Assembly: GCA_002897895.1 (NCBI GenBank)
Contig: BDSY01000047.1
Coordinates: 1 to 53,389, forward strand
DNA length: 53,389 bases
Reading direction: 5' to 3'
From: a bacterium BMS3Abin06
Lineage (GTDB): Bacteria; Nitrospirota; Thermodesulfovibrionia; UBA6902
Positions within the stretch are counted from its first letter, which is position 1. Every line of letters begins with the position of its first letter. Both the position numbers and the translations under genes were made by a program. The notes below the pieces were generated by a model that saw only the letters and a list, made by a program, of their open reading frames with translations, ran no database searches and was not told the origin of the DNA. Positions 45,150 to 53,389 of the stretch are shown piece after piece.

Positions 45150-46080
45150 CTTTCAGCGCTTTTTTTGATGCATACTGAAATGCCTTTATTCCTTCCTCCA
45201 GAGAAAAGACTTTGCTTATGAGTGGATAAAGATCAATCTTTTTTGACTTGATTGCCTTTATTGCAGCCGGAAACGGACCGCATCGTGAGCCGATCAAACT
45301 AATCTCATTAATAACAATTTGATTTAAATCAACCCGGCTTCTTTTTGCAATCGTTGTTTTAAGAACGATTTTTCCTCGCGGCTTTACAATCTGAAGCGCT
45401 GTTTCCATTCCTGATGGAGAACCTGTACAGTCAATAACTATATCGAATCCCTTTTCTTTAAAGTCAGTACTCAGTTTCGTCTTAATCCCTGCTTTGTCAA
45501 GGATGGAAAGTTTTTCAGGGTGCCTGCCGACAGCAACAAGATTACTCCCGGTTGTTGCAATTACCTGTGCAACAAGCAGGCCAAGTTTCCCGTCTCCCAA
45601 AACAGAGACTTTATCAGAGGATGAAATATTTATCTGTTCAAGGATCTCATATGCTGCGGCTAAAGGCTCAACAAAAACCGCCTCCTCGTCTGAAATGGAA
45701 TCAGGCACCTTGTGGAGATTCTTCACAGGCAGTGTAGTATATTCTGCAAATACACCGTCCCTGTTCAGTATGCCGAGCACTGAGCGGCCGGAGCAGTGGT
45801 TCTGCAGCTGATTACGGCAGTATAAACAATTGCCGCAACCAATATTTATCTCACCGACAAAACGTTTTCCTACCAGGTCTTTTTTCTTGCATTTTTCAAC
45901 AATTCCGACGAATTCATGTCCGGGTATGCCTCTGAATCCCATATATCCCCTGGTAATTTCAATGTCCGTATTGCAGATTCCCGCATAAGTTATCCTGATA
46001 AGGGCTTCGTTGCTCCCTGGTTTGGGGATTGGATAGTCGGTGATATATTTAAGTCCTCTGTCGAAAACAAGAGCACGCAT
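45130..46080 (-). CDS. Zinc-containing medium-chain dehydrogenase
   Basis: 316 residues. Catalytic zinc ligands C36 in AGICNTD and H55-E56 in GHEFVGIVE. Structural zinc Cys at 82, 85, 88 and 96 in GCGNCLYCRNQLQNHC. Rossmann fold with VLGDGKLGLLVAQVIA and a TTGSNLVAVGRH pocket. Sorbitol/threonine/alcohol dehydrogenase group; substrate not predictable. It is shorter than the usual ~340-350 residues. Stops inside the HD-GYP gene's last codons. Confidence 0.9.
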   Translation of the reverse strand: MRALVFDRGLKYITDYPIPKPGSNEALIRITYAGICNTDIEITRGYMGFRGIPGHEFVGIVEKCKKKDLVGKRFVGEINIGCGNCLYCRNQLQNHCSGRSVLGILNRDGVFAEYTTLPVKNLHKVPDSISDEEAVFVEPLAAAYEILEQINISSSDKVSVLGDGKLGLLVAQVIATTGSNLVAVGRHPEKLSILDKAGIKTKLSTDFKEKGFDIVIDCTGSPSGMETALQIVKPRGKIVLKTTIAKRSRVDLNQIVINEISLIGSRCGPFPAAIKAIKSKKIDLYPLISKVFSLEEGIKAFQYASKKALKVILKLI

Positions 46081-46093
46081 TATATATACTTAC

Positions 46094-46140
46094 GCAGGCA
46101 CAAAGGCACCGAGTATCAAAGGGGCAAAGTGAAAGAAAAG
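46094..46140 (+). repeat. GGCACAAAGG-type intergenic repeat
   Basis: GCAGGCACAAAGGCACCGAG and GGGGCAAAGTGAAAGAA resemble, in inverted form, GTGCCTTTGTGCCTTTGTCA at 49308..49327, and a shorter match GGCACAAAGTGAAAAAAAG lies at 51351. Short motif, low confidence as a mobile unit. Confidence 0.45.
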
Positions 46141-46178
46141 AATAAAAACTCCGCTTATGATTAAGACGCATAAACCGG
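46141..46178 (-). terminator. Probable intrinsic terminator of clpC
   Basis: On the minus strand CCGGTTTATG loops back on CATAAGCGG, then AGTTTTTATTCTTTT. Two bases have to bulge, so the stem is moderate. It starts about 5 bases past the clpC stop. Confidence 0.45.
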
Positions 46179-46183
46179 ATGGT

Positions 46184-48619
46184 TCAGGAAACGAGCGCTT
46201 CAACTTCACTTTCAACAAAGACAGGTTCATCTTCCTCAAGCACTACATTTATTTTTTTCATATCCTTAAACCTGCCTTTGAGAATCTCCTCGGAGAGAGG
46301 ATCTTCGATATGCCTCTGGATAGCCCTTCTCATGGGCCTGGCACCGTATGACGGCTGGTAATTTTTTTCAATAAGCCAGTCTATTACTTCATCAGAGAGT
46401 TCAATTGCAAGATCGTGGTCAAGAAGCTGCTTGTTCAGTTCATTAACAAGCAGGTTAACAATTTTCACCAGGTGTTCTTTTTCAAGCTGATGGAAAACTA
46501 CGATTTCATCAATTCGATTCAGAAATTCAGGGTTGAATTTATTTTTCAACTCACCAAGTACCGCATCTTTAATTTTCCTGTAGTTATTCTTTGTTGAAGG
46601 CTGCCGGAAGCCTAACGGTGTGGCATTCTCAATAAATCTGGTCCCGACATTTGATGTCATTATTATTACGGTATTTTTAAAATCAACCTTCCTGCCTAAA
46701 TTATCCGTGATCAGACCTTCATCAAGCACCTGAAGTAAAATATTGAATACGTCGGGATGCGCCTTTTCTATTTCATCAAAAAGCACTACTGAATAAGGTC
46801 TCCTGCGCACCGTCTCCGTCAACTGCCCGCCTTCCTCATAACCGACATATCCGGGAGGGGCGCCTGTTAACCGGGATACATTGAATCTTTCCATGTATTC
46901 GGACATGTCTACTTTTATAAGGGCATTATCATCATTGAAAAGGAATTCCGTCAGTGCCTTTGCAAGTTCGGTCTTTCCAACACCTGTCGGGCCAAGAAAG
47001 AAAAACGATCCGATCGGTCTTTTCCTTGCTTTCAAGCCCGCGCGAGACCTTCTGATTGCCTTGGAAATGGCCTTTACTGCCTCATCCTGCGCAATGATCC
47101 TTTTGTGAAGCTCTTCCTCCATCCGCAGGAGTTTTTCCGATTCCTTTTCCTCAAGCCTGGAAAGGGGAATGCCCGTTATCTTCGATACAGTATATGCAAC
47201 ATCATCATCATCTATAAGCGGGGTTTCTTTCTGTTGATTTTCCCGCCATTTTTTATTGAGATTGTCATAAAGTATTCTTATTCTGTCCTCTTCATTCTTG
47301 ACTGAAGCGCCCTTTTCAAAATCGTGAAGTTTGACATAGAGATTTTTTTCTTTGTTGAGCCTTTTCAGCTCTTTTTCAATCTCACGAAGTTCAGGAGGCA
47401 TGGTATAGCGTTTTAATTTAATCCTCGCCCCGGTCTCATCCATAACATCTATTGCCTTGTCAGGAAGATATCTTTCTGTAATATACCGGTCCGACAGGGT
47501 GACACATGCCTTGACAGCCTCGGGACTTACTTTAACTTTATGGTGCACTTCATACCGCGTCTTCAGTCCCCCAAGAATCCGGATGCTCTCCTCTACTGTC
47601 GGCGGCTGTAAGTATATGGGCTGAAAACGTCTTTCAAAGGCGCCGTCTTTTTCAATATACTTTCTGTATTCATCAGGTGTTGTAGCTCCGATACACTGAA
47701 TTTCTCCTCTCGAAAGGGCCGGCTTAAGCATATTTGAAGCATCGATAGAGCCTTCTGCCGCGCCGGCGCCGACAAGTGTATGCAGCTCATCTATAAAAAG
47801 AATTACGTTGTCGGACTGGACAATCTCCTTCATTACAAGCTTGAGTCTTTCCTCAAACTGTCCCCTGTATTTTGTGCCGGCTATAAGTGCGCCGAGATCC
47901 AGACTGACAATCCTTTTGCCGATAAGATTTTCCGGGATTTCCTCAGCCACTATTTTCTGGGCAAGCCCCTCCACAATAGCTGTTTTGCCCACACCGGATT
48001 CACCTATGATAACAGGATTATTCTTGACCCTTCTTCCTAAAATCTGTAAAACTCTCTCAATCTCTTTCTCCCTCCCGATTACGGGATCAAGCCTTCCTTC
48101 TCTTGCAAACCGGGTAATATCCCTGCCGAATTCATCAAGGGCGGGGGTATGGGTTTTTCTTTCTTTTGCACCGGACTGCACTTTGCGCATTGAAAGATTT
48201 ATTGCAAGCTGCCGGACGCCGAGAAGATTTGCCCCCAGGCTTCTCAGGATTTTGCCGGCAATACCGGCATCTTCCCTGATTAAGCCTATAAGGAGATGTT
48301 CACTTCCAATATAGCTGTGGCCGAGCAATCTTGCTTCTTCAACCGCCAGCTCCAGTACTTTCTTGGCCCGTGGGGTAAAAGGTATGTCGCCGAATGTAAG
48401 AATATTTGAACCTGTGGGTAAATTTCTTTCAACCTCTATTCGCAATTCATCAGCGGAGAGACCCATTTTTTTGAGGATAAGCATTGGCAGGCTTTCTTCT
48501 TCCCTGAGCAGTCCCAAAAGCAGGTGTTCGGTCCCGAGGTAGTCATTCTGGCGTTTTTCAGCCTCTTCACGAGCGTATATAATTACTTTTCTACCTCTTT
48601 CAGTAAATTTCTCGAACAT
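46184..48619 (-). CDS. clpC: ATP-dependent Clp protease ATPase subunit ClpC
   Basis: 811 residues, full-length ClpC/MecB. N-terminal substrate repeat domains (FTERGRKVIIYAREEAEKRQ, YIGSEHLLIGLI), first AAA with GESGVGKTAIVEGLAQ and FIDELHTLVGAG, a short middle coiled coil, second AAA with FFLGPTGVGKTELAKALTEF, and LLFDEIEKAHPDV-type Walker B. As a hexamer it unfolds proteins for ClpP. A near-consensus promoter lies at 48637..48665. AGGAG is seven bases before ATG. It is set off from nrdR by a 167-base gap with that promoter. Confidence 0.97.
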   Translation of the reverse strand: MFEKFTERGRKVIIYAREEAEKRQNDYLGTEHLLLGLLREEESLPMLILKKMGLSADELRIEVERNLPTGSNILTFGDIPFTPRAKKVLELAVEEARLLGHSYIGSEHLLIGLIREDAGIAGKILRSLGANLLGVRQLAINLSMRKVQSGAKERKTHTPALDEFGRDITRFAREGRLDPVIGREKEIERVLQILGRRVKNNPVIIGESGVGKTAIVEGLAQKIVAEEIPENLIGKRIVSLDLGALIAGTKYRGQFEERLKLVMKEIVQSDNVILFIDELHTLVGAGAAEGSIDASNMLKPALSRGEIQCIGATTPDEYRKYIEKDGAFERRFQPIYLQPPTVEESIRILGGLKTRYEVHHKVKVSPEAVKACVTLSDRYITERYLPDKAIDVMDETGARIKLKRYTMPPELREIEKELKRLNKEKNLYVKLHDFEKGASVKNEEDRIRILYDNLNKKWRENQQKETPLIDDDDVAYTVSKITGIPLSRLEEKESEKLLRMEEELHKRIIAQDEAVKAISKAIRRSRAGLKARKRPIGSFFFLGPTGVGKTELAKALTEFLFNDDNALIKVDMSEYMERFNVSRLTGAPPGYVGYEEGGQLTETVRRRPYSVVLFDEIEKAHPDVFNILLQVLDEGLITDNLGRKVDFKNTVIIMTSNVGTRFIENATPLGFRQPSTKNNYRKIKDAVLGELKNKFNPEFLNRIDEIVVFHQLEKEHLVKIVNLLVNELNKQLLDHDLAIELSDEVIDWLIEKNYQPSYGARPMRRAIQRHIEDPLSEEILKGRFKDMKKINVVLEEDEPVFVESEVEALVS

Positions 48620-48636
48620 GAATAACTCCTAAATTT

Positions 48637-48665
48637 AATATATCTTTTCCTCTGTATATTGTCAA
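48637..48665 (-). promoter_or_regulatory. Sigma-70 promoter of clpC
   Basis: On the minus strand TTGACA (48660..48665), exactly 17 bases, TATATT (48637..48642), then AGGAG and the ATG. No CtsR-type heptad repeat is apparent near it. Confidence 0.8.
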
Positions 48666-48786
48666 GGCAGCAGACAGTATAAATAAGGTGTTCTTATAGT
48701 TTAATAATCGGAATACCGGCGAAATTCTTGAGAAGAAAAACATGAAAAATGCGAAGTGTACTATTTAGGAAATTCGAGAAAAAAAT

Positions 48787-49251
48787 TCAGGGCTTGTTTT
48801 TGTTATAAACAATATCTTTAATCTCTTGCATGAATTCTTTTATATCCTTGAATTGTCTATAGACCGAGGCGAATCTTACATAAGCAACTTCATCAATTTC
48901 CTTGAGGCCGTCCATTATTTGTTCACCAATTACTGAACTCGGTATTTCTTTTTCGCCGGCTGCCTGGAGGCTGTTTTCGATCCTGGTTGCCATAGCTTCT
49001 CTTGATTCAACGCTGACAGGTCTCTTCTCACATGCCTTCTCAAGACCCTGAAGTATTTTCTGCCTGTCAAAAGCCTCTCTTCTGTCGTCCTTTTTAATGA
49101 CATGAGGCAGGATATTCTCTATCCTTTCGTAACTTGTAAAACGTCCTTCACACTTCAGACATTCACGCCTGCGCCTTATAACATCACCATCTTTACTTTG
49201 ACGCGAGTCAATAACTTTGTCTTCGATATGATTACAAAAAGGACACCGCAT
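48787..49251 (-). CDS. nrdR: Transcriptional repressor NrdR
   Basis: 154 residues. Zinc ribbon [18 protein letters not shown] and [15 protein letters not shown], then an ATP-cone ([20 protein letters not shown]). NrdR represses ribonucleotide reductase genes when dATP is bound. Lies downstream of glyA with 108 bases between. Confidence 0.97.
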   Translation of the reverse strand: MRCPFCNHIEDKVIDSRQSKDGDVIRRRRECLKCEGRFTSYERIENILPHVIKKDDRREAFDRQKILQGLEKACEKRPVSVESREAMATRIENSLQAAGEKEIPSSVIGEQIMDGLKEIDEVAYVRFASVYRQFKDIKEFMQEIKDIVYNKNKP

Positions 49252-49298
49252 AATTATTCAACTGCAAATTTTTTAAAGAATTCAGTCATATTTGTTTT

Positions 49299-49336
49299 AA
49301 ACTTTGTGCCTTTGTGCCTTTGTCACTTTGCGCCTG
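49299..49336 (-). repeat. GGCACAAAGG-type repeat (second place)
   Basis: Minus strand CAAAGTGACAAAGGCACAAA then GGCACAAAGTT, related to 46094..46140. Sits between glyA and nrdR. Confidence 0.45.
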
Positions 49337-49359
49337 AGTAGTTACGAATTATAAAGAAT

Positions 49360-50613
49360 TCAAATTCCCATATCCTCATAAACCGGGAATTTCTTGCATA
49401 ATGCCTTAATTTTTTCTCTTACACGATTAATTGCAGGACTATGTTCCGGATTGTCTAAGACCCTGGAAATAAGATCGGCAATCAGAACCATTTCAGGCTC
49501 TTTCATCTTCCGGCGTGTGACTATCGGGGTGCCTATCCTGATACCGCTTGTGATCGCGGCAGGTAATTTGTCGTAAGGAATGGAATTTTTATTTAGTGTG
49601 ATACCGGCTGAATCAAGAGCTTTTTCAGCATCGCTTCCGGTAATTTTTTTGCCGGTAAGATCTATTAGCATTAAGTGCGTATCAGTGCCTCCGGATATAA
49701 TTTTAATGCCTTTGTTCATAAGTGCATCGGCAAGCTCTTTTGCGTTCTTGATGATCTGAAGCTGATAACGCCCGAATTCCGGAGACAGCGCATCCTTGAA
49801 TGCAACAGCTTTTGCTGCGATAACATGCATAAGAGGCCCCCCCTGTATTCCGGGGAAAACCATTTTATCAATGGCCCTGGCGTATTCAGCCTTGCACATT
49901 ATCATGCCGCCCCGCGGCCCTTTTAAGGTCTTATGAGTTGTGGTGGTAACAAAGTCGGCGTATGGCACCGGAGAGGGATGATTCCCGGTCGCAACAAGTC
50001 CGGCAATATGCGCTATATCAGCCAGAAAATATGCATTAACTTCTTTTGCAATATCAGACAGGACCCTGAATTCAATTATCCTCGAATATGCGCTTGCCCC
50101 TGCAAGAATCAATTTCGGCCTGTGTCTCATGGCCAATTCCCGAACCTCTTCATAATCAATCAAACCTGTTTCACGGTCAACCCCATAAGAAATTGTTTTA
50201 TAGAGCATGCCCGAAAAATTTACCTGCACACCATGAGAAAGGTGCCCGCCGTGATTCAGGCTCAAACCGAGAATTTTATCTCCCGGTTTCAGCATTGCAA
50301 AATATACCGCCATGTTTGCCTGTGTTCCGGAGTGGGGCTGGACGTTCACGTGTTCTGCGCCGAAAAGCTCTTTTGCCCTGTTTATAGCCAGTGATTCAAC
50401 TACATCCGCATATTCACATCCGCCATAATAACGCCTGTTCGGGTAACCTTCTGCGTATTTGTTGGTAAATACAGAGCCCTGAGCTTCAAGCACCGCCTTG
50501 CTTGCATAGTTTTCAGAGGCAATAAGAACAATCTTGTTCTGTTCACGTTTAATCTCATTTACTATAGCATTATAAACTTCGGGATCAAATTTTTTTAATT
50601 CATTCATGTTCAT
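49360..50613 (-). CDS. glyA: Serine hydroxymethyltransferase
   Basis: 417 residues. PLP enzyme converting serine and tetrahydrofolate into glycine and methylene-THF. Seen: [18 protein letters not shown], the PLP Lys in [34 protein letters not shown], and [10 protein letters not shown]. Start ATG is two bases after the rpiB stop; rpiB-glyA-nrdR is a conserved gene order in several Gram-negative phyla. Confidence 0.97.
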   Translation of the reverse strand: MNMNELKKFDPEVYNAIVNEIKREQNKIVLIASENYASKAVLEAQGSVFTNKYAEGYPNRRYYGGCEYADVVESLAINRAKELFGAEHVNVQPHSGTQANMAVYFAMLKPGDKILGLSLNHGGHLSHGVQVNFSGMLYKTISYGVDRETGLIDYEEVRELAMRHRPKLILAGASAYSRIIEFRVLSDIAKEVNAYFLADIAHIAGLVATGNHPSPVPYADFVTTTTHKTLKGPRGGMIMCKAEYARAIDKMVFPGIQGGPLMHVIAAKAVAFKDALSPEFGRYQLQIIKNAKELADALMNKGIKIISGGTDTHLMLIDLTGKKITGSDAEKALDSAGITLNKNSIPYDKLPAAITSGIRIGTPIVTRRKMKEPEMVLIADLISRVLDNPEHSPAINRVREKIKALCKKFPVYEDMGI

Positions 50614-50615
50614 AA

Positions 50616-51062
50616 TTACTTCAGCTTTGACTCTATTGCCTTTATTTTATCAAGCCTTCTTTGATGCCGTCCGCCTTCAAAGTCGGTTTTAAGCCATGTT
50701 TTAACTATCCTTTTTGCGGTATTGCCGTCAATTATTCTTCCGGGCAGAACAAGTATATTTGCATCATTATGCAATCTGCTCATTTTTGCGGAATAATCTT
50801 CACAGCACAATGCCGCCCTGACCCCCGGGAATTTATTGGCAACAATACACATGCCGATCCCCGTGCCACATATCAATATCCCTCTTTCGATACTTCCATT
50901 TGATACAACTTCAGATACCTTTTCTCCATAATCAGGATAATCGCATGATTCCTCAACATTTGTGCCGAAATCCATTATTTCTATATTAAGCTCTTCCAGA
51001 ACCGGTACGATTTGATTTTTCATTGCCATGCCTGCATGGTCACAACCGATAGCTACCTTCAT
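50616..51062 (-). CDS. rpiB: Ribose-5-phosphate isomerase B
   Basis: 148 residues. [17 protein letters not shown], the catalytic Cys in [17 protein letters not shown], and [13 protein letters not shown] are family marks. It interconverts ribose-5-phosphate and ribulose-5-phosphate. Two ATGs are in tandem; the second (51062) has the better distance to GGAGG. First gene of the operon with glyA. Confidence 0.95.
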   Translation of the reverse strand: MKVAIGCDHAGMAMKNQIVPVLEELNIEIMDFGTNVEESCDYPDYGEKVSEVVSNGSIERGILICGTGIGMCIVANKFPGVRAALCCEDYSAKMSRLHNDANILVLPGRIIDGNTAKRIVKTWLKTDFEGGRHQRRLDKIKAIESKLK

Positions 51063-51360
51063 CATCCCTCCGAAAATATTGTTGAATTACAGAATAACAT
51101 TAATCGAATCCGGTTTTGACTTTCCTTCATTCCACATACTGCTGAATGGTGAGTAAATTCAGTCAAGAAGCAGACCCGGCCATAAAGCATAATCAGTCGG
51201 AACTTTTCCTTTCCAACGGGGTAGATTATATTATCAACCTCACATATGTAAGTCAAGGCAGGATTGCGTCAAAACAGCAGTCTGTGGGGAACAGCAGCAA
51301 AACAGGTTAAGCGCCCCATGTTGTTTTGATTTTTCGTGACTTCTAAGGTAGGCACAAAGT
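51063..51360. other. Intergenic region upstream of rpiB
   Basis: About 300 bases without a convincing gene. No clear -35/-10 box for rpiB. At 51346..51366 one GGCACAAAGTG motif recurs. Confidence 0.5.
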
Positions 51361-51401
51361 GAAAAAAAGAATAAAGGGACCTGGAATATCCAGGCCCCTT
51401 T
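51361..51401 (-). terminator. Intrinsic terminator of the secreted protein gene
   Basis: Arms AAAGGG/CCCTTT and CCTGG/CCAGG around AATAT (51373..51401), with a minus-strand ATTCTTTTTTTC run after it. A clean rho-independent terminator 26 bases past the stop. Confidence 0.85.
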
Positions 51402-51427
51402 ATGGTGACTGCTGATAAAAATGAGTC

Positions 51428-53017
51428 TTATTTGCTCTCTATGAACGTCTCGATCAGGTATTTCTTGCCGGTCAATTTTTCCATATCCCGAACAAGCTCT
51501 TCCATATTCACCCGCAATACACGACCGGTCTTTACATTTTTGGAGTAGAATATCCATTCGCCTGTTTTAGGGTCGTGAGGAGAAATCTGAGTATCGTTTC
51601 CTGCTCCATCCATTACCCATAATTCTCCTGAAGCTGAATATATACTTGCTTCCTGATTCGGCCCAAAAACTATATCTGCGCCATCGCCATCGCCATTCAA
51701 GACTATTCCATAATTATTTGTCCCGCTTGTCTGCTGATCTATCCAAAGCCCTGCAACATTTGCTATAGTTCCACCGAAATCAGGAAAGTCCTCAAAATAT
51801 GCATGCCTCCAGTCCGTCCCACCAATATTTCCTGACCCTTGTCCAGCATTACCATAAGAATGGAATCCATAATAATCTGTTATTGTGTGATCGGCAGTAT
51901 TTCCAGTGGTACGCCTTAATTCAACTTTACTCCCAACGGCAGTATCTATAGTAGAAATCGTGCTGGAATTTAAAGATATATTATTCACAGCTCCCTGTAA
52001 CTTAGTCACAGTTCCACCACCATGTAAGCTGACATTTCCAGAAAAGGCGGTAAAAATACCCCCTACAAGAGCTGTATCTGCTGGAATCATTTGATAATAC
52101 GCTGCAAAATTATTAAGTACTTCTACAGTGTTTATTGTAGATTTAACATTTAATGCTCTTGATTCGCCTGTTGTAACTACATCTAATGGATATGATGGAG
52201 TACTCGTCCCAATACCAACATTTCCCTTTGAGTTGATAACCATTCTGTCCTGTAATTCATCGTAATCATCCGCTACCGCTATCCTTAACTCATTTGAGTC
52301 GGCAGGGCGGTAGATTGAGGCGGTTGTCACAGCTAGTGAATCATCTCTGAATGTATCAGTTGATGCATTTACAAACTCAATTGAAGCTTTCTTGCTCGCT
52401 TCGGCTGCAATTCGAGCGGCTATATCCCCTGCATCGTATTTAATCCTTACCTCACCTTGATTACTTTCCATCTGCACGCCTAATCCAGGTTTAAGTCTTA
52501 ATATTCCATCACTGCCCCATGTGTATATTGCTGCTTGCATATACAAATACTTATCAGCAGGAAGTACATCTGGATCATATGCACCATTATCAAATCGCAA
52601 TTCTGATTCTCTCGGTTCACTAATTGATCCGTGGTTTCTGATGACTGATATAGAAGACAGTGGATTGTTATTATTGTCAACATATCTTCCTCCTTCTACT
52701 AATAAAACAATTGCGTCGTTTACTATGCCATAAGGAGCGTTCGGAGAAACTTGTTGTATATAAAGTGTAGGAAAATAACCACCTAATGTGTCATATCCGG
52801 ATGGGTCCTGGTAATTATCACCTACGCTTACCACACCCCTCCATATTTTAATCATACCAGTACCTCTAAAAAGCTTTTCATTTTTAAAAACCGTAATATC
52901 TGTAATGGTATCCTTAGTACCATCATTAAAATCAATATAGGCAGCCGCAGCAACCCCGCCGCTTACAACCAGAAACAGTCCAACTATCAAACCAATTATT
53001 AAAAACTGCTTTTTCAT
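51428..53017 (-). CDS. Large secreted protein with tail-fibre-like VGIGTSTP motif
   Basis: 529 residues. Signal peptide MKKQFLIIGLIVGLFLVVSG, then a mostly beta-rich, Asn/Thr/Ser/Gly-rich body. NSKGNVGIGTSTPSYPLDV in the middle is the motif seen in phage tail fibre and bacterial surface proteins ahead of repeat regions. Residue stretch GEWIFYSKNVKTGRVLRVNM near the C-terminus precedes a short coil (MEELVRDMEKLTG). No S74 peptidase end is recognised. It could be a surface adhesin or stalk. AAGGGGGG precedes ATG. No phage genes are adjacent. Confidence 0.82.
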   Translation of the reverse strand: MKKQFLIIGLIVGLFLVVSGGVAAAAYIDFNDGTKDTITDITVFKNEKLFRGTGMIKIWRGVVSVGDNYQDPSGYDTLGGYFPTLYIQQVSPNAPYGIVNDAIVLLVEGGRYVDNNNNPLSSISVIRNHGSISEPRESELRFDNGAYDPDVLPADKYLYMQAAIYTWGSDGILRLKPGLGVQMESNQGEVRIKYDAGDIAARIAAEASKKASIEFVNASTDTFRDDSLAVTTASIYRPADSNELRIAVADDYDELQDRMVINSKGNVGIGTSTPSYPLDVVTTGESRALNVKSTINTVEVLNNFAAYYQMIPADTALVGGIFTAFSGNVSLHGGGTVTKLQGAVNNISLNSSTISTIDTAVGSKVELRRTTGNTADHTITDYYGFHSYGNAGQGSGNIGGTDWRHAYFEDFPDFGGTIANVAGLWIDQQTSGTNNYGIVLNGDGDGADIVFGPNQEASIYSASGELWVMDGAGNDTQISPHDPKTGEWIFYSKNVKTGRVLRVNMEELVRDMEKLTGKKYLIETFIESK

Positions 53018-53389
53018 TTTCCCCCCTTAAGATTGATTAATAAATATTACGTGTTTTGATATCTTTAAACCTTTTGGTTATCGCGTATATAATCACCCCC
53101 CTCTCCTGAATTCCCCTTTGAATTTGCCCTCGCAAATGCGGCGATGCCGATAAGTCGACATGAGGATTTGGTCTGTCTTAAATATTTATTTTCATGTTTG
53201 AACAGAAAATGGTATGGCGATATTTAAAATATATTAAAACATATCTGTTGTCAAGAAAAAAACAGCAATTCTCGCTGAGTGCATAAAAAACAGGCAGACC
53301 GGGAAATTTACTGTAAATATAAAAAATAAACCTCAACAACAAGTCGAACAGAAGATATTTTTCAGATATGAGCCCGGAATTAATTGACA
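53018..53389. other. 372-bp upstream region, no gene seen
   Basis: AT-rich region upstream of the secreted protein gene. It holds the hairpin GCAAAT/ATTTGC near 53134..53149 and a G-rich run on the minus strand (53094..53107). No gene and no sure promoter; TAATAT on the minus strand near 53047 is a possible -10. Confidence 0.5.

Noticed and set aside
51428..53017. Prophage tail region
   Set aside because: Only one fibre-like protein with a signal peptide; no capsid, portal, baseplate, integrase or lysis genes are adjacent.
53090..53170. Cyclic-di-GMP (GEMM) riboswitch upstream of the secreted protein
   Set aside because: Some GGCAAA and GCCGA pieces occur, but the order and the conserved core of the class I or II aptamer could not be built on either strand.

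Overview
The window looks like a piece of a Gram-negative bacterial chromosome, most likely Nitrospirota (Thermodesulfovibrio-like) or a related deltaproteobacterial lineage. The grounds are the TolC-type outer-membrane channel, the rpiB-glyA-nrdR cluster, paired DUF362 proteins, a Gly-rich RRM protein preceded by a tiny Lys-rich protein, and an rpoC-like reading frame whose N-terminus resembles Nitrospirota beta-prime. This placement rests on remembered family resemblance and is moderate at best. There are no rRNA or tRNA genes, no CRISPR array and no intact prophage that I can see.

Layout. 1-3.9 kb: the end of a DEAD-box helicase, a B12/radical SAM enzyme, a DUF1284 protein, a REP-associated Y1 transposase with its inverted repeats, and a RelE-type toxin-antitoxin pair whose toxin end was overwritten by those repeats. 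3.9-12 kb: a structured non-coding stretch, then a TetR regulator and a TolC-HlyD-ABC-ABC-permease-permease efflux operon (like ybhGFSR with its TetR regulator). Matching TetR operators lie in front of tetR and of the operon, with a GIY-YIG nuclease cassette between them. 12-20 kb: a minus-strand housekeeping block (Fis-like regulator, panC, vapBC, metallophosphoesterase, ispG, mltG, a truncated ruvX, a long SAICAR-synthetase-like protein, a nitrilase). 20-29 kb: two DUF362 proteins, the RRM pair, a second vapBC, dtd, a 1068-residue GHMP-kinase/UDP-sugar-pyrophosphorylase fusion, and an AAA_14/DUF4143 ATPase.

29-41 kb is the accessory island: a SNF2 helicase, a HEPN-motif protein, hicBA, an orphan UPF0175 antitoxin, a broken and shortened second-copy-like rpoC without rpoB, YgiT and transposase remnants, an MNT/HEPN pair bracketed by a long direct repeat, and a DUF4258/YgiT pair. 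41-53 kb returns to chromosomal genes: methyltransferase, inositol monophosphatase, fxsA, cinA-like, PAS/HD-GYP, zinc dehydrogenase, clpC with a clear sigma-70 promoter, nrdR, glyA, rpiB, and a large secreted protein with a terminator.

The most notable items are the degenerate rpoC (amber codon in place of an expected Tyr, a 1-nt deletion, trigger-loop residues replaced, catalytic Asp triad kept), the reversed-order kinase/pyrophosphorylase fusion, the GIY-YIG gene framed by perfect 33-bp inverted repeats, and the SNF2/HEPN neighbourhood. None of these can be proven to be a new system from sequence alone.
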